Of a stretch of 15,650 nucleotides of DNA, positions 1 through 6,992 are shown piece after piece. The stretch is from the NCBI GenBank assembly GCA_900752545.1, contig CAADVS010000093.1, forward strand, positions 1 through 15,650, in the 5' to 3' direction. Both the position numbers and the translations under genes were made by a program. Positions within the stretch are counted from its first letter, which is position 1; every line of letters starts with the position of its first letter. The notes beneath the pieces are model-generated. The model was not told where the DNA came from. It saw only the letters and a program-made list of their open reading frames with translations, and searched no databases. This stretch comes from an uncultured Collinsella sp. Lineage in GTDB: Bacteria; Actinomycetota; Coriobacteriia; Coriobacteriales; Coriobacteriaceae.

Positions 1-2
1 CC

Positions 3-2210
3 ACCATCTCGCGCGGGCGCGTGACCTTTGTCGATGCCGCTCTGCCGCAGGGCGTGGTGGTGCCCGACGCCAATTTGGTAGTGTTCTCGATCGCCGACCT
101 CAACGCCCGCATGGATGCCAACCGCGCGCGCAGCCGCCGCAAGGTTGACATTACGCAGATCACCTTCCCGTTTAAGCCGGGCGACTACGTGGTGCACGCT
201 ACCCACGGCATCGCGCTCTTTAGCGAGATCGCGCGCCAGGAAGTGGGCGGCAAGGAGCGCGACTACTTTTTGCTGGAATATGCCGACGGCGACAAGCTCT
301 ACGTGCCGCTCGAGCAGGTCGACCGAATCACACGCTATGTTGGCCCCGACGGCGACAAGCCGCGCCTGACCAGGCTCAATACCGCCGACTGGACGCGTGC
401 CACCAACAAGGCGCGCAAGAATGCCAAAAAGCTGGCGTTTGACCTGGTCGACCTGTATACGCGCCGCTCGTCGATTGCCGGTATCGCCTGTCCGCCCGAC
501 ACGCCCGAGCAGATCGAGATGGAGCAGAGCTTCCCTTACGACGAGACGCGCGACCAGCTGGAGGCCATCGCCGACATTAAGGCCGACATGGAGGCGCCCA
601 AGCCCATGGACCGCCTGCTGTGCGGCGACGTGGGCTTCGGCAAGACCGAGGTCGCCCTGCGCGCGGCGTTTAAGTGCGTTGACTCCGGCCGCCAGGTCAT
701 GGTGCTCTGTCCCACGACCATTCTGGCCCAGCAGCACTACGAGACGTTCTTTGAGCGATTTGCCCCGTTTGGCCTTGAAGTCGAGGTGCTCAGCCGCTTC
801 CGCACCCCGGCGCAGCAAAAGCGCGCGCTCAAGGCGTTTGCCGAGGGCACGATTGATGTACTCATCGGCACGCACCGCTTGCTTTCTGCCGATGTGAACC
901 CCAAGAACCTGGGCATGGTGATCATCGACGAAGAGCAGCGCTTTGGTGTGCAGCACAAGGAGCAGCTCAAGAACCTGCGCGAGCAAATCGACGTGCTCAC
1001 GCTCTCGGCAACGCCTATTCCGCGAACCATGCAGATGGCCACGAGCGGCGTGCGCGACATGAGCCTGATCACCACACCGCCGACCGGGCGTCGTCCCGTG
1101 ATCGTGCACGTGGGGGAGTACGACCCCGACGTGGTGAGTGCGGCGATTCGCCTGGAGGTGGGCCGCGGCGGTCAGGTGTATTACGTGTCCAACCGCGTCA
1201 AGACCATCGACGATGCCGTGGCGCGCGTGCACGAGGCCGCGCCCGAGGCGCGCGTGGGTGTGGCACACGGCAAGATGAGCCCGCGCGAGGTCGAGGACGT
1301 GATGATCGAGTTCGCGACCAAGAAGATCGACGTGCTCATCGCCACGACCATCGTTGAGAGCGGTATCGACAACGCGACCGCCAACACGCTCATCATCGAG
1401 GACTCGCAGCGCCTGGGCCTGGCGCAGCTCTACCAGCTCAAGGGCCGCGTGGGCCGCTCGGCCACGCAGGCATACGCGTACTTTATGTTCCCCGGCGAGC
1501 TGCCGCTTACCGAGGAAGCAACGGCGCGCCTGACCGCACTTTCCGAGTTCCAAGACCTGGGTAGCGGCATGCGCATTGCCATGCGCGATCTGGAGATCCG
1601 CGGTGCCGGTTCGCTCATGGGCGCCGAGCAGCACGGCAACCTGTCGAGTGTGGGCTTTGACCTGTTTACGCAGATGCTGGGCCAGGCCGTGGCCGAGGCG
1701 CGCGGCGATGACGATGCCGGCGTGGAGGCGGCGAGCGTAGGCATCAACCTGCCGGCCGACTACTTCTTGTCCGAGGAGTACATGCCGGCGGTGGACCAGC
1801 GCGTGCTCGTGTACCGCAAGCTCGCGGCGGCTGAGGACCTGGAGAGTATCGACGAGGTGCAGGAGGAGACCGAGGCCGCGCATGGCGAGCTGCCGTTGGC
1901 GGGACTCAACCTGTTCGATCGCGCTCGCATTCGTATTCGCGGCGAGCGCCTGGGGCTCGAGAGCGTCACGCTCAGCGGTGGACGCATTACCTTCCTGGGG
2001 GTTGACGTTCCCAAGAAGGCGGCCTTTGAGTTCAAGAACCGCTATGGTGCGGTGAACTTTCCCAAGAGCCGCAAGCTGTCGGTGCCCTACAAGGCGGGTG
2101 CCGGCGCGGGCAGCGGCCTGGGTCGCGGTCTCGACGCCAACGACGGCACCGGCCCGGTGGCCGCGGCACTCATGCTGCTGCAGCAGTTGGGTGCTAGCGA
2201 CGACGACTAG
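3..2210 (+). CDS. mfd: Transcription-repair coupling factor Mfd, 3' part (5' end outside window)
   Basis: Mfd is a cytoplasmic DNA translocase that removes stalled RNA polymerase from damaged DNA and recruits UvrA. The reading frame is open to the left edge, so the GTG at position 21 is an internal valine, not a start; the N-terminal UvrB-like part is missing from the window. Numbering from that codon, a CarD/RID-type RNA-polymerase-interaction domain begins near residue 51 (FKPGDYVVHATHGIALF). A superfamily 2 helicase core follows: Walker A GDVGFGKTE at 202-210, DEEQ box at 303-306, the SAT-like LSATPIPRT at 328-336, and QLKGRVGRS at 472-480. A TRCF C-terminal domain occupies roughly 570-680. 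The tail is Gly/Ala/Asp rich. The gene stops three bases before a structured repeat. Alanine is often GCG, unlike the PTS genes downstream. Identification is secure; RecG is excluded by the RID and TRCF domains. Confidence 0.97.
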   Translation, partial: TISRGRVTFVDAALPQGVVVPDANLVVFSIADLNARMDANRARSRRKVDITQITFPFKPGDYVVHATHGIALFSEIARQEVGGKERDYFLLEYADGDKLYVPLEQVDRITRYVGPDGDKPRLTRLNTADWTRATNKARKNAKKLAFDLVDLYTRRSSIAGIACPPDTPEQIEMEQSFPYDETRDQLEAIADIKADMEAPKPMDRLLCGDVGFGKTEVALRAAFKCVDSGRQVMVLCPTTILAQQHYETFFERFAPFGLEVEVLSRFRTPAQQKRALKAFAEGTIDVLIGTHRLLSADVNPKNLGMVIIDEEQRFGVQHKEQLKNLREQIDVLTLSATPIPRTMQMATSGVRDMSLITTPPTGRRPVIVHVGEYDPDVVSAAIRLEVGRGGQVYYVSNRVKTIDDAVARVHEAAPEARVGVAHGKMSPREVEDVMIEFATKKIDVLIATTIVESGIDNATANTLIIEDSQRLGLAQLYQLKGRVGRSATQAYAYFMFPGELPLTEEATARLTALSEFQDLGSGMRIAMRDLEIRGAGSLMGAEQHGNLSSVGFDLFTQMLGQAVAEARGDDDAGVEAASVGINLPADYFLSEEYMPAVDQRVLVYRKLAAAEDLESIDEVQEETEAAHGELPLAGLNLFDRARIRIRGERLGLESVTLSGGRITFLGVDVPKKAAFEFKNRYGAVNFPKSRKLSVPYKAGAGAGSGLGRGLDANDGTGPVAAALMLLQQLGASDDD

Positions 2211-2212
2211 CG

Positions 2213-2343
2213 GGCCGACGCTGCAAACGCTCCATTTGGGCAATCTGACCCTCACTCGTCGGTCGCGTACGCAAGTACGCTTCCCTCCTCCTTCGGACCA
2301 CCTTGCCACAAATGGAACGTTTTCGCTCACTTATGCTCAACCT
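2213..2343 (+). repeat. Structured intergenic repeat, family A copy 1
   Basis: This is one of three related ~130-nt elements (others at 6993 and 15472). It opens with GCCGACGCTGC, followed by an outer stem of 13 of 14 pairs (2225-2238 with 2309-2322, AAACGCTCCATTTG against CAAATGGAACGTTT). A conserved GGCAATCTGAC follows, then a perfect 6-bp hairpin GCGTAC-GCAA-GTACGC at 2265-2280 with a GNRA-type loop, then TTCCCTCCTC, ACCTTGCC and, after the outer stem, TTATGCTCAACC. It lies immediately 3' of mfd. The outer stem is followed by TTTT, so termination is one possible role; the true function is unknown. Confidence 0.8.
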
Positions 2344-2357
2344 GTAAGGGTATTTAT

Positions 2358-2379
2358 GGGACAAAGCTATCTTTGTCCC
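2358..2379. repeat. Short perfect hairpin upstream of the PAP2 gene
   Basis: A 9-bp perfect inverted repeat, GGGACAAAG / CTTTGTCCC with loop CTAT, ends 41 bases before the PAP2 start. It has no T-tract, so it is not a typical intrinsic terminator. The GGGACA core recurs in other intergenic palindromes here (11242-11272, 5009-5045), suggesting a REP-like family. Function is not evident. Confidence 0.6.
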
Positions 2380-2420
2380 GCCACGTTGCAGGTTGATTCC
2401 AGCCCCATCGAAAGGAAAGC

Positions 2421-3284
2421 ATGTTCGGATACATCTATAAGAAAGATGCCGCCATTATCGCGGTTGTCCTGTGCCTTTGTCTGGGCGTGGGCAGTTTCTT
2501 CGATTATCAGATCTCGAGCGCGCTGTTCAATATCGGCAGCATGTACGGTCGCTTTATCGAGGCCGCCGGCGAGCTGCCGTTCGAGCTGACGGCGAGCGTC
2601 GCGGGCGTTATGCTCGTACGCGCGGTGCGTCCCGACTCCAGGGGGAGCAAATGGCTCGCCGTGCTCGGCATTCTCGTCAACGTTGGCCTGGCCGGCTACG
2701 AGGTCGTTTCGTCCCTGCGGGTTGGCGGTAAACTCATTGCCGTTCAGCTGGTGCTGACGTTTGCGCTGGTGATCGCCGCCAACCTTATCGTCTATCGCCT
2801 CACGCGCACGACCGAGCCCGACGAACTCACGCGCTGGGCGTTGATGGTGCTTGCCGTGTGGGTCGCTCAGGCCATCATCCTCAACGTGATCGTCAAGCCG
2901 CTGTGGTCGCGCCCACGCATGCGCGTGATCGAGATCACGCCGGGGCTCAATTTTCAGCCGTGGTGGGTGATCGGTAACCCCGACAAGTGGAGCTATATCG
3001 CGGCCGGCGTAATCAAGGACGGCTTTAAGTCGTTCGCGAGCGGGCACACGGCGCATGCGGCGATCGGCCTTATGCTCGCCGGGCTTCCCGCGGCGGCCTT
3101 TAAGGGAAAACCGTCGCGCCGCCGCGTGGTCTTTTGGACGGCGGCTGTGGTCGCGGCGCTCGTCGCGTTTGGCCGTATCGTGATCGGGGCGCACTTTTTG
3201 AGTGATGTGAGCTGCGGTTTTGCTCTGGTACTGGCACTCGAGTGCCTTGCCGCGCGCATTGCCTATCCCAACGGCGTACAATAG
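2421..3284 (+). CDS. PAP2-family membrane phosphatase
   Basis: This is a 287-residue integral membrane protein of the PAP2/phosphatidic-acid-phosphatase superfamily, whose members dephosphorylate lipid phosphates or undecaprenyl pyrophosphate at the membrane. All three signature motifs are visible: KPLWSRPRMR (K159, R164-P165), FASGHTAHA (S207, G208, H209; usual form PSGH, here alanine replaces proline) and GRIVIGAHFLSD (R252, H258, D262). Hydrophobic segments lie near 10-28, 56-68, 78-95, 105-126, 136-158, 212-225, 236-250 and 262-280. The ATG follows AAAGGAAAG at a usual distance. Its 3' end is 45 bases from the aldolase gene, with no terminator seen between, so the two may be co-transcribed. 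The long loop between motifs 1 and 2 (about 40 residues with a WW pair) is a little unusual. The specific lipid substrate cannot be told from sequence. Confidence 0.88.
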   Translation: MFGYIYKKDAAIIAVVLCLCLGVGSFFDYQISSALFNIGSMYGRFIEAAGELPFELTASVAGVMLVRAVRPDSRGSKWLAVLGILVNVGLAGYEVVSSLRVGGKLIAVQLVLTFALVIAANLIVYRLTRTTEPDELTRWALMVLAVWVAQAIILNVIVKPLWSRPRMRVIEITPGLNFQPWWVIGNPDKWSYIAAGVIKDGFKSFASGHTAHAAIGLMLAGLPAAAFKGKPSRRRVVFWTAAVVAALVAFGRIVIGAHFLSDVSCGFALVLALECLAARIAYPNGVQ

Positions 3285-3329
3285 CTCCGTTTGAATCATC
3301 TGGCCGATACCCGGTAAGAGAGGATTGCC

Positions 3330-4355
3330 ATGCTCGCGTTCAACAACGACTATTCCCACGGCGCACACCCAGCGGTGCTGCAGGCGCTCGTCGATACCAA
3401 CATGGAGCCGCAGCCCGGCTACGGTACCGATGCGCATACCGAGCGTGCCAAGCAACTTATTCGCGAGGCCTGCCAGACCCCCGATGCCGACGTGTTTTTT
3501 CTGGTGGGCGGCACGCAGGCCAACGCGACGGTGATCGACATGCTGCTCGCGCCGTACGAGGGCGTCGTTGCTGCCGAGACTGGCCACGTCGCCTGCCACG
3601 AGGCGGGCGCCATCGAGTTTGGCGGTCACAAGGTACTCACCATCCCCGGCTACGAGGGCAAGATGCACGCCGAGGACCTCGAGAACTATATCCAGGTGTT
3701 CTACGAAAACGAGAGCTACGAACACACGGTGTTCCCGGGCGCCGTGTACGTGAGCCTATCGACCGAGTACGGCACGCTGTACTCCAAGGCCGAGCTCGCG
3801 GCGATTCACGCGGTTTGCCAGAAGCGCGAGATTCCGCTGTTTGTGGACGGTGCTCGCCTGGCCTATGCGCTGGCGGCCGATGAGTGCGACATTACCCTGC
3901 CCGAGCTGGCGCAGCTGTGCGACGTGTTCTACATCGGCGGCACCAAGTGCGGCGCGCTCTGCGGCGAGGCCGTGGTGTTTTGCGGCATGCACGCTCCGGC
4001 GCATCCTATTCCGCGCATTAAGCAGCACGGCGCGCTGCTTGCCAAGGGCCGCCTGACAGGCGTGCAGTTTGAGGCGCTCTTTACCGACGGCCTGTATTTT
4101 GAGATTGGTCGCCAAGCGATCGAAACCGCGCAGGCGCTTCGTCGCGTGCTGCACGAGCGCGGCTACCAGTTCTTCTTGGAGACGCCGACCAACCAGCAGT
4201 TCGTGATTCTGCCCAACGAGGATATGGCCCGCATTCGCGAGCATGCCTCGATCGAGTACTGGGAAAAGTACGACGATACTCACACGGTGGTGCGCTTTTG
4301 CACCAGCTGGGCCACGACGCAGGAGGACATCGACGCGTTGGCGGCTGTCCTGTAG
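3330..4355 (+). CDS. Low-specificity threonine aldolase-like PLP enzyme (beta-eliminating lyase family)
   Basis: This is a 341-residue fold-type I PLP enzyme resembling low-specificity L-threonine aldolase (LtaE/GLY1), which cleaves threonine or allo-threonine to glycine and acetaldehyde in the cytoplasm. It begins with the family's typical NDYSHGAHPAVLQAL. GGTQAN at 60-65 fits the cofactor phosphate loop. H86 in ETGHVACHEAG probably stacks on PLP. VDGARL (D173, R176) fits the pyridine-nitrogen aspartate and a substrate arginine, and GGTKCGA supplies the Schiff-base lysine K206. Length is normal for the family. The ATG has GAGAGGA 5' of it at about 7-8 bases. A strong hairpin terminator follows 16 bases after the stop. 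Related beta-eliminating lyases are possible, but the lysine and aspartate contexts match the aldolases best. No link to the catabolic locus further right is apparent. Confidence 0.88.
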   Translation: MLAFNNDYSHGAHPAVLQALVDTNMEPQPGYGTDAHTERAKQLIREACQTPDADVFFLVGGTQANATVIDMLLAPYEGVVAAETGHVACHEAGAIEFGGHKVLTIPGYEGKMHAEDLENYIQVFYENESYEHTVFPGAVYVSLSTEYGTLYSKAELAAIHAVCQKREIPLFVDGARLAYALAADECDITLPELAQLCDVFYIGGTKCGALCGEAVVFCGMHAPAHPIPRIKQHGALLAKGRLTGVQFEALFTDGLYFEIGRQAIETAQALRRVLHERGYQFFLETPTNQQFVILPNEDMARIREHASIEYWEKYDDTHTVVRFCTSWATTQEDIDALAAVL

Positions 4356-4371
4356 CTTGATGCAATGACGA

Positions 4372-4409
4372 GGGCCGCCTTGCGCTGGGTCTGGCGCAAG
4401 GCGGCCTTT
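4372..4409 (+). terminator. Intrinsic terminator after the threonine-aldolase-like gene
   Basis: A perfect 13-bp GC-rich stem (GGCCGCCTTGCGC at 4373-4385 with GCGCAAGGCGGCC at 4394-4406) has an 8-nt loop and is followed by TTT. It lies between the aldolase stop and the GNAT ribosome-binding site. The T-tract is short, but stem strength and position support termination. Confidence 0.8.
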
Positions 4410-4431
4410 GCTTCTGGGGGAGAAGGGTTGT

Positions 4432-5022
4432 ATGACCGAAATGTTCGAGCCGACGATTCGCCTGGCGACGCCCGATGATGCGCCGGCGTTGCTTGCCATC
4501 TATGAGCCGTATGTGCGCCAGACGGCGATTACCTGCGAATACGAGGTGCCGAGCGTTGAGGAGTTTGCCGGGCGCATCGAGCGTACGCTCAAGCGCTATC
4601 CGTATCTGGTGATGGAGCTGGACGGGCGCCCGGTAGGCTATGCCTATGTGAGTCAGCTCAACAGCCGCGAGGCCTATGACTGGTCGGTCGAGACGTCGAT
4701 CTATCTGGCGCGCGATGTGCGCCATGGCGGGCTGGGTCGCAAGCTGCACGACGCGCTCAAGCAATGCCTGGTCGCAATGGGCATCACCAACATGTGCGCG
4801 CTCATTGCCGTGCCGCACGATAAGGACGACGAGTACCTGACGCATAACAGCCAGGATTTCCATGCCCATATGGGATATCGCCTGGTGGGCGCCTTCGACC
4901 GCTGCGCCCAAAAGTTCGGCCGCTGGTACGACATGTGCTGGATGGAGCTGATTCTGGCCGAGCGCACACCCAACCAACCCAAACCAACCTGGTTCCCCGA
5001 CCTCCCCAAACCTACCATTTAG
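4432..5022 (+). CDS. GNAT-family N-acetyltransferase (phosphinothricin-acetyltransferase-like)
   Basis: This is a 196-residue cytoplasmic acetyl-CoA-dependent acyltransferase. The N-terminus (TIRLATPDDAPALLAIYEPYV) and the TAITCEYEVPS segment match the Pat/Bar-like branch of GNAT. The acetyl-CoA pyrophosphate loop is RHGGLGRKLHDAL at about 97-109 (R-x-x-G-x-G/A type). The C-terminal sheet has HMGYRLVGAFDRCAQKFGRW. The ATG at 4432 follows GGGGGAGAAGG; the frame opens upstream at 4408, but that part lies in the terminator. From about residue 179 the protein becomes a Pro/Lys/Asn-rich tail, and its last residues and stop codon are encoded inside a hairpin repeat (5009-5045). The tail may therefore be a by-product of repeat insertion. 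The acyl acceptor is unknown; the name phosphinothricin acetyltransferase is often applied to this branch without biochemical proof. Confidence 0.87.
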   Translation: MTEMFEPTIRLATPDDAPALLAIYEPYVRQTAITCEYEVPSVEEFAGRIERTLKRYPYLVMELDGRPVGYAYVSQLNSREAYDWSVETSIYLARDVRHGGLGRKLHDALKQCLVAMGITNMCALIAVPHDKDDEYLTHNSQDFHAHMGYRLVGAFDRCAQKFGRWYDMCWMELILAERTPNQPKPTWFPDLPKPTI

Positions 5023-5045
5023 GGACAGGTTTATTTTGGCGGGTT
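5009..5045 (-). repeat. Hairpin repeat, family B copy 1 (inverted), spanning a convergent gene junction
   Basis: Read on the minus strand, this contains CCAAAATAAACCTGTCCCT, identical over 19 bases to the copy at 12447-12493. The arms AACCTACCA (5009-5017) and TGGCGGGTT (5037-5045) pair with one wobble and one mismatch. It contains the GNAT stop codon (5020-5022) and overlaps the last bases of the GntR-A stop codon (5044-5046). It may act as a bidirectional terminator; that role is an inference. Confidence 0.72.
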
Positions 5046-5766
5046 AGCCGATGGGCTCGGTGTATTTGGCGCGGTCGGTGCGTTGGATGCGCTTGGAGAC
5101 ATGGAGCGGGCGGCCGTCGGTGTCGTAGACGTAGTCGGTGATCAGGATCAGCGCCTGCCCACGCTCAACGTTGAGCAAAAACGCCTCGTTTTGCGAGGCA
5201 TAGCACACCTCAAAGGTCTTATGCCCCTGTGCCGGCGCGCGATGGAATTCCTGGCGCAGCGTGGCGTAGAGTGAACCGTTGATATCGCGGTCGATGAGCG
5301 TCTCGAAGCTTGGCGGTAGGTAGGTGGTCTCCAGGCACAGTGGCGCATCGTCCAGATAACGCAGACGGACAAGTTTGACGAGCTTGCTGCCCACGGCGGC
5401 ATCAAAGAACTTAGCTATGCTGCCGGCCGCCTTGGCAAAGCCCGAGTCCACGGTGCGCGTGGTGGGCTTCATGCCCTGACCCTGGACCTGCGCCGTGTAG
5501 CTCGAAAACACCAGGTTGTTCTCGTGGAGCGCCGGCGTGTCGGCCACAAAGGCGCCGCGCCCGCGCTCGGTGCGCACCAGGCCCTCATCAACGAGCACCT
5601 TAAGGGCGTGGCGCACGGTGCTGCGCGACAGCCCCGATTCGTCCATGAGTTCCATCTCGGACGGTAGCTTGTCTTCGCGCGCGTAGACGCCGGCGGCGAT
5701 GCGGTCACGCAGCATGCCCGCCAAGCGCTCGTATTGGGCCAGTTTCTTTTTTGACGAAGCGTTCAT
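5044..5766 (-). CDS. GntR-family transcriptional regulator with UTRA domain (GntR-A)
   Basis: This 240-residue HutC-subfamily GntR regulator binds DNA through an N-terminal winged helix and senses a small ligand, often a sugar phosphate, through a C-terminal UTRA domain. The winged helix spans about 9-76 (YERLAGMLRDRIAAGVY, then KLPSEMELMDESGLSRST, then VRHALKVLVDEGLV, RTERGRGAFV). The UTRA domain spans about 98-235, with LVKLVRLRYLDDAPLCLE and the family-typical FLLNVERGQALILITDYVY. It is divergent from the SIS1 deglycase-like gene, and the shared 206-bp spacer carries tandem 11-bp boxes, so it very probably controls SIS1 and itself. A Lys-rich start (SSKKKL) precedes the domain. Only a weak ribosome-binding site (ACAGG) is visible before the ATG. 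The effector is likely a phosphorylated glycated amine or a related sugar phosphate (inference). Confidence 0.9.
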   Translation of the reverse strand: MNASSKKKLAQYERLAGMLRDRIAAGVYAREDKLPSEMELMDESGLSRSTVRHALKVLVDEGLVRTERGRGAFVADTPALHENNLVFSSYTAQVQGQGMKPTTRTVDSGFAKAAGSIAKFFDAAVGSKLVKLVRLRYLDDAPLCLETTYLPPSFETLIDRDINGSLYATLRQEFHRAPAQGHKTFEVCYASQNEAFLLNVERGQALILITDYVYDTDGRPLHVSKRIQRTDRAKYTEPIG

Positions 5767-5772
5767 GCGATC

Positions 5773-5794
5773 AACCTGTATCTAACCTGTGTGC
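5773..5794 (+). promoter_or_regulatory. Tandem 11-bp operator candidate near the gntR-A start
   Basis: Two direct 11-mers, AACCTGTATCT then AACCTGTGTGC, lie 7-28 bases upstream of the GntR-A start codon. They match, box for box, the pair at 5912-5933 (AACATGTATGT then AACTTGTATGC); 17 of 22 positions are identical. Placement fits autorepression by GntR-A. A weak minus-strand promoter, TTGATT (5801-5806) and TAGATA (5779-5784), would overlap this site. Confidence 0.62.
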
Positions 5795-5886
5795 GAATCT
5801 AATCAAGCATGTATTCAATACAACAACAAAACCGCTGGTAGCTAGTTATCGAAAACTGCATCAGCAAAATTTCTAAGACAAATATA

Positions 5887-5908
5887 GCATACAACTAGTC
5901 GACATAAC
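5887..5908 (-). promoter_or_regulatory. Reverse-oriented operator-like site
   Basis: On the minus strand the second half reads TAGTTGTATGC, matching the AACTTGTATGC box of the pair at 5912-5933, with a degenerate first half (GTTATGTCGAC). It lies just upstream of the SIS1-proximal pair. A further partial palindrome, TGTATTCAATACA, is at 5810-5822. Support is weaker than for the two direct pairs. Confidence 0.4.
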
Positions 5909-5911
5909 CAA

Positions 5912-5933
5912 AACATGTATGTAACTTGTATGC
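5912..5933 (+). promoter_or_regulatory. Tandem 11-bp operator candidate upstream of SIS1
   Basis: Two direct 11-mers, AACATGTATGT then AACTTGTATGC, end about 39 bases before the SIS1 start codon. They have the same spacing and near-identical sequence as the pair beside the divergent regulator. The one-helical-turn period suits two regulator subunits on one DNA face. No convincing -35/-10 pair could be fixed nearby. Confidence 0.62.
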
Positions 5934-5972
5934 CTGTGATGAGCATCAAACGAGAAGAAAGGCTGATGCACG

Positions 5973-6965
5973 ATGACTACTCAGGAACAGGTTAAGGATG
6001 TCGTCTCCCAGGTTTTGGCTGACAAGGCAGACAAGGGCGGCATCAAGCGCGTCGTGTGGATTGGCGCCGGCGGATCCAACGGCGGCAACTATCCTGCCCA
6101 GTACTTTATGGAGCACGAGGCCACGCAGGTCGTGAGCTCCAGCTACACCAGCAACGAGTTCGTGCACGCCACGCCCGCCTATGTCAACGAGAACACCCTG
6201 GCGGTCGTCGTGTCCATGCGCGGCACCAAGGAGACCATCGTCGCCGCCCAGGTCGCCAAGGACCACGGCGCCAGCACCATCGCCATCTATGTTGACGAGT
6301 CCGGCCTTACCGAGGTCTGCGACTACAAGATCAAGTACGACAGCCTGGCCGTCGACGAGTCCTGCATGGGTCGTACCAACTCCGCCGTCGTGACCATGAT
6401 CGCCATGGAGCTTACGCAGCAGACCGAGGGTTATGCCGAGTACGAGACCGCTATGGCCGCCTTCGACTTGGTCGACCCCATCTATCGCAAGGCCGTCGAG
6501 TACACCCGTCCGCTCGCTGCCAAGTGGGCCGAGCAGAACGCCGACAAGCCCTGCATCAACGTGATGGCTCAGGGTCCGCTCTTTGGTGCCGCCTACGTCT
6601 TTAGCATCTGCAACGTGCAGGAGATGCTGCAGATCGACTCCTGCACCATCAACACCTGCGACTTCTTCCACGGCCCCTTCGAGATCCTGGACAAGCGCAC
6701 CTCGCTGTTCCAGCTCATCAGCGTCGGCCGCAGCCGCTGCAACGACGAGCGCGGCATCCGCTTCGTCAACCAGTACGGTGGCGAGCGCGTCTATCAGCTC
6801 GACGCCAAGGAGCTCGGCCTCAACGACATCAAGGACAGCGTGAGCGAGTACTTCAACCACCTGATCTTTGCCCCGATCCTCAACAACGTGTACATGCGTG
6901 CGCTCTCTGCCGTCACCCACAAGGACTACATGACACGCCGCTACATGTGGAAGCTTGAGTATTAG
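5973..6965 (+). CDS. SIS-domain sugar-phosphate deglycase-like protein SIS1 (FrlB/GfrE/GfrF type)
   Basis: This 330-residue protein has two sugar-isomerase (SIS) domains, related to fructosamine-6-phosphate deglycases and to the isomerase half of GlmS. Such enzymes split a phosphorylated Amadori compound into hexose 6-phosphate and free amine in the cytoplasm. The first SIS domain starts near IGAGGSNGGNYPAQYF (30-45), with the phosphate-loop region SMRGTKET at 81-88. The second follows about residue 195. Catalytic candidates are E217 (in VQEMLQIDSC) and H233 (in FFHGPFEI); the 16-residue spacing equals E488/H504 of GlmS. The C-terminus TRRYMWKLEY is almost the same as that of SIS2. The ATG has GAAGAAAGG at a good distance. 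It stands alone downstream of GntR-A boxes and is followed by a perfect hairpin. Whether its substrate is fructoselysine-, glucoselysine- or another glycated amine phosphate cannot be told from sequence. Confidence 0.85.
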   Translation: MTTQEQVKDVVSQVLADKADKGGIKRVVWIGAGGSNGGNYPAQYFMEHEATQVVSSSYTSNEFVHATPAYVNENTLAVVVSMRGTKETIVAAQVAKDHGASTIAIYVDESGLTEVCDYKIKYDSLAVDESCMGRTNSAVVTMIAMELTQQTEGYAEYETAMAAFDLVDPIYRKAVEYTRPLAAKWAEQNADKPCINVMAQGPLFGAAYVFSICNVQEMLQIDSCTINTCDFFHGPFEILDKRTSLFQLISVGRSRCNDERGIRFVNQYGGERVYQLDAKELGLNDIKDSVSEYFNHLIFAPILNNVYMRALSAVTHKDYMTRRYMWKLEY

Positions 6966-6991
6966 TTACGCGGTTTTACCAAACCGCGTAA
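6966..6991 (+). terminator. Perfect hairpin directly after SIS1, possible terminator
   Basis: An 11-bp perfect stem, TTACGCGGTTT / AAACCGCGTAA with loop TACC, begins at the base after the SIS1 stop codon. No T-tract follows. A similar perfect hairpin precedes repeat copy 3 at 15444-15471. It probably stabilises or ends the SIS1 transcript. Confidence 0.55.
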
Positions 6992-6992
6992 C

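Noticed and set aside
21..23. GTG as the start of mfd
   Set aside because: The frame stays open to the left edge with Mfd-like residues, there is no Shine-Dalgarno, and the known protein is much longer at the N-terminus.
2367..3725. Long minus-strand open frame opposite the PAP2 and aldolase genes
   Set aside because: It has no family motif and no ribosome-binding site. Both plus-strand genes beneath it show clear catalytic motifs; such mirror frames are expected at this GC content.
5767..5972. Confident -35/-10 promoters for SIS1
   Set aside because: Several AT-rich hexamers exist, but none with acceptable -35 match and spacing, so no promoter was listed.
6657..6674. Loss of the catalytic glutamate in SIS1 (CDFFHGP instead of GEFRHGP)
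   Set aside because: The catalytic Glu of the GlmS/FraB type lies 16 residues before the HGP histidine. It is present in SIS1 (E217) and SIS2 (E215), so the D substitution is not at the active-site base.
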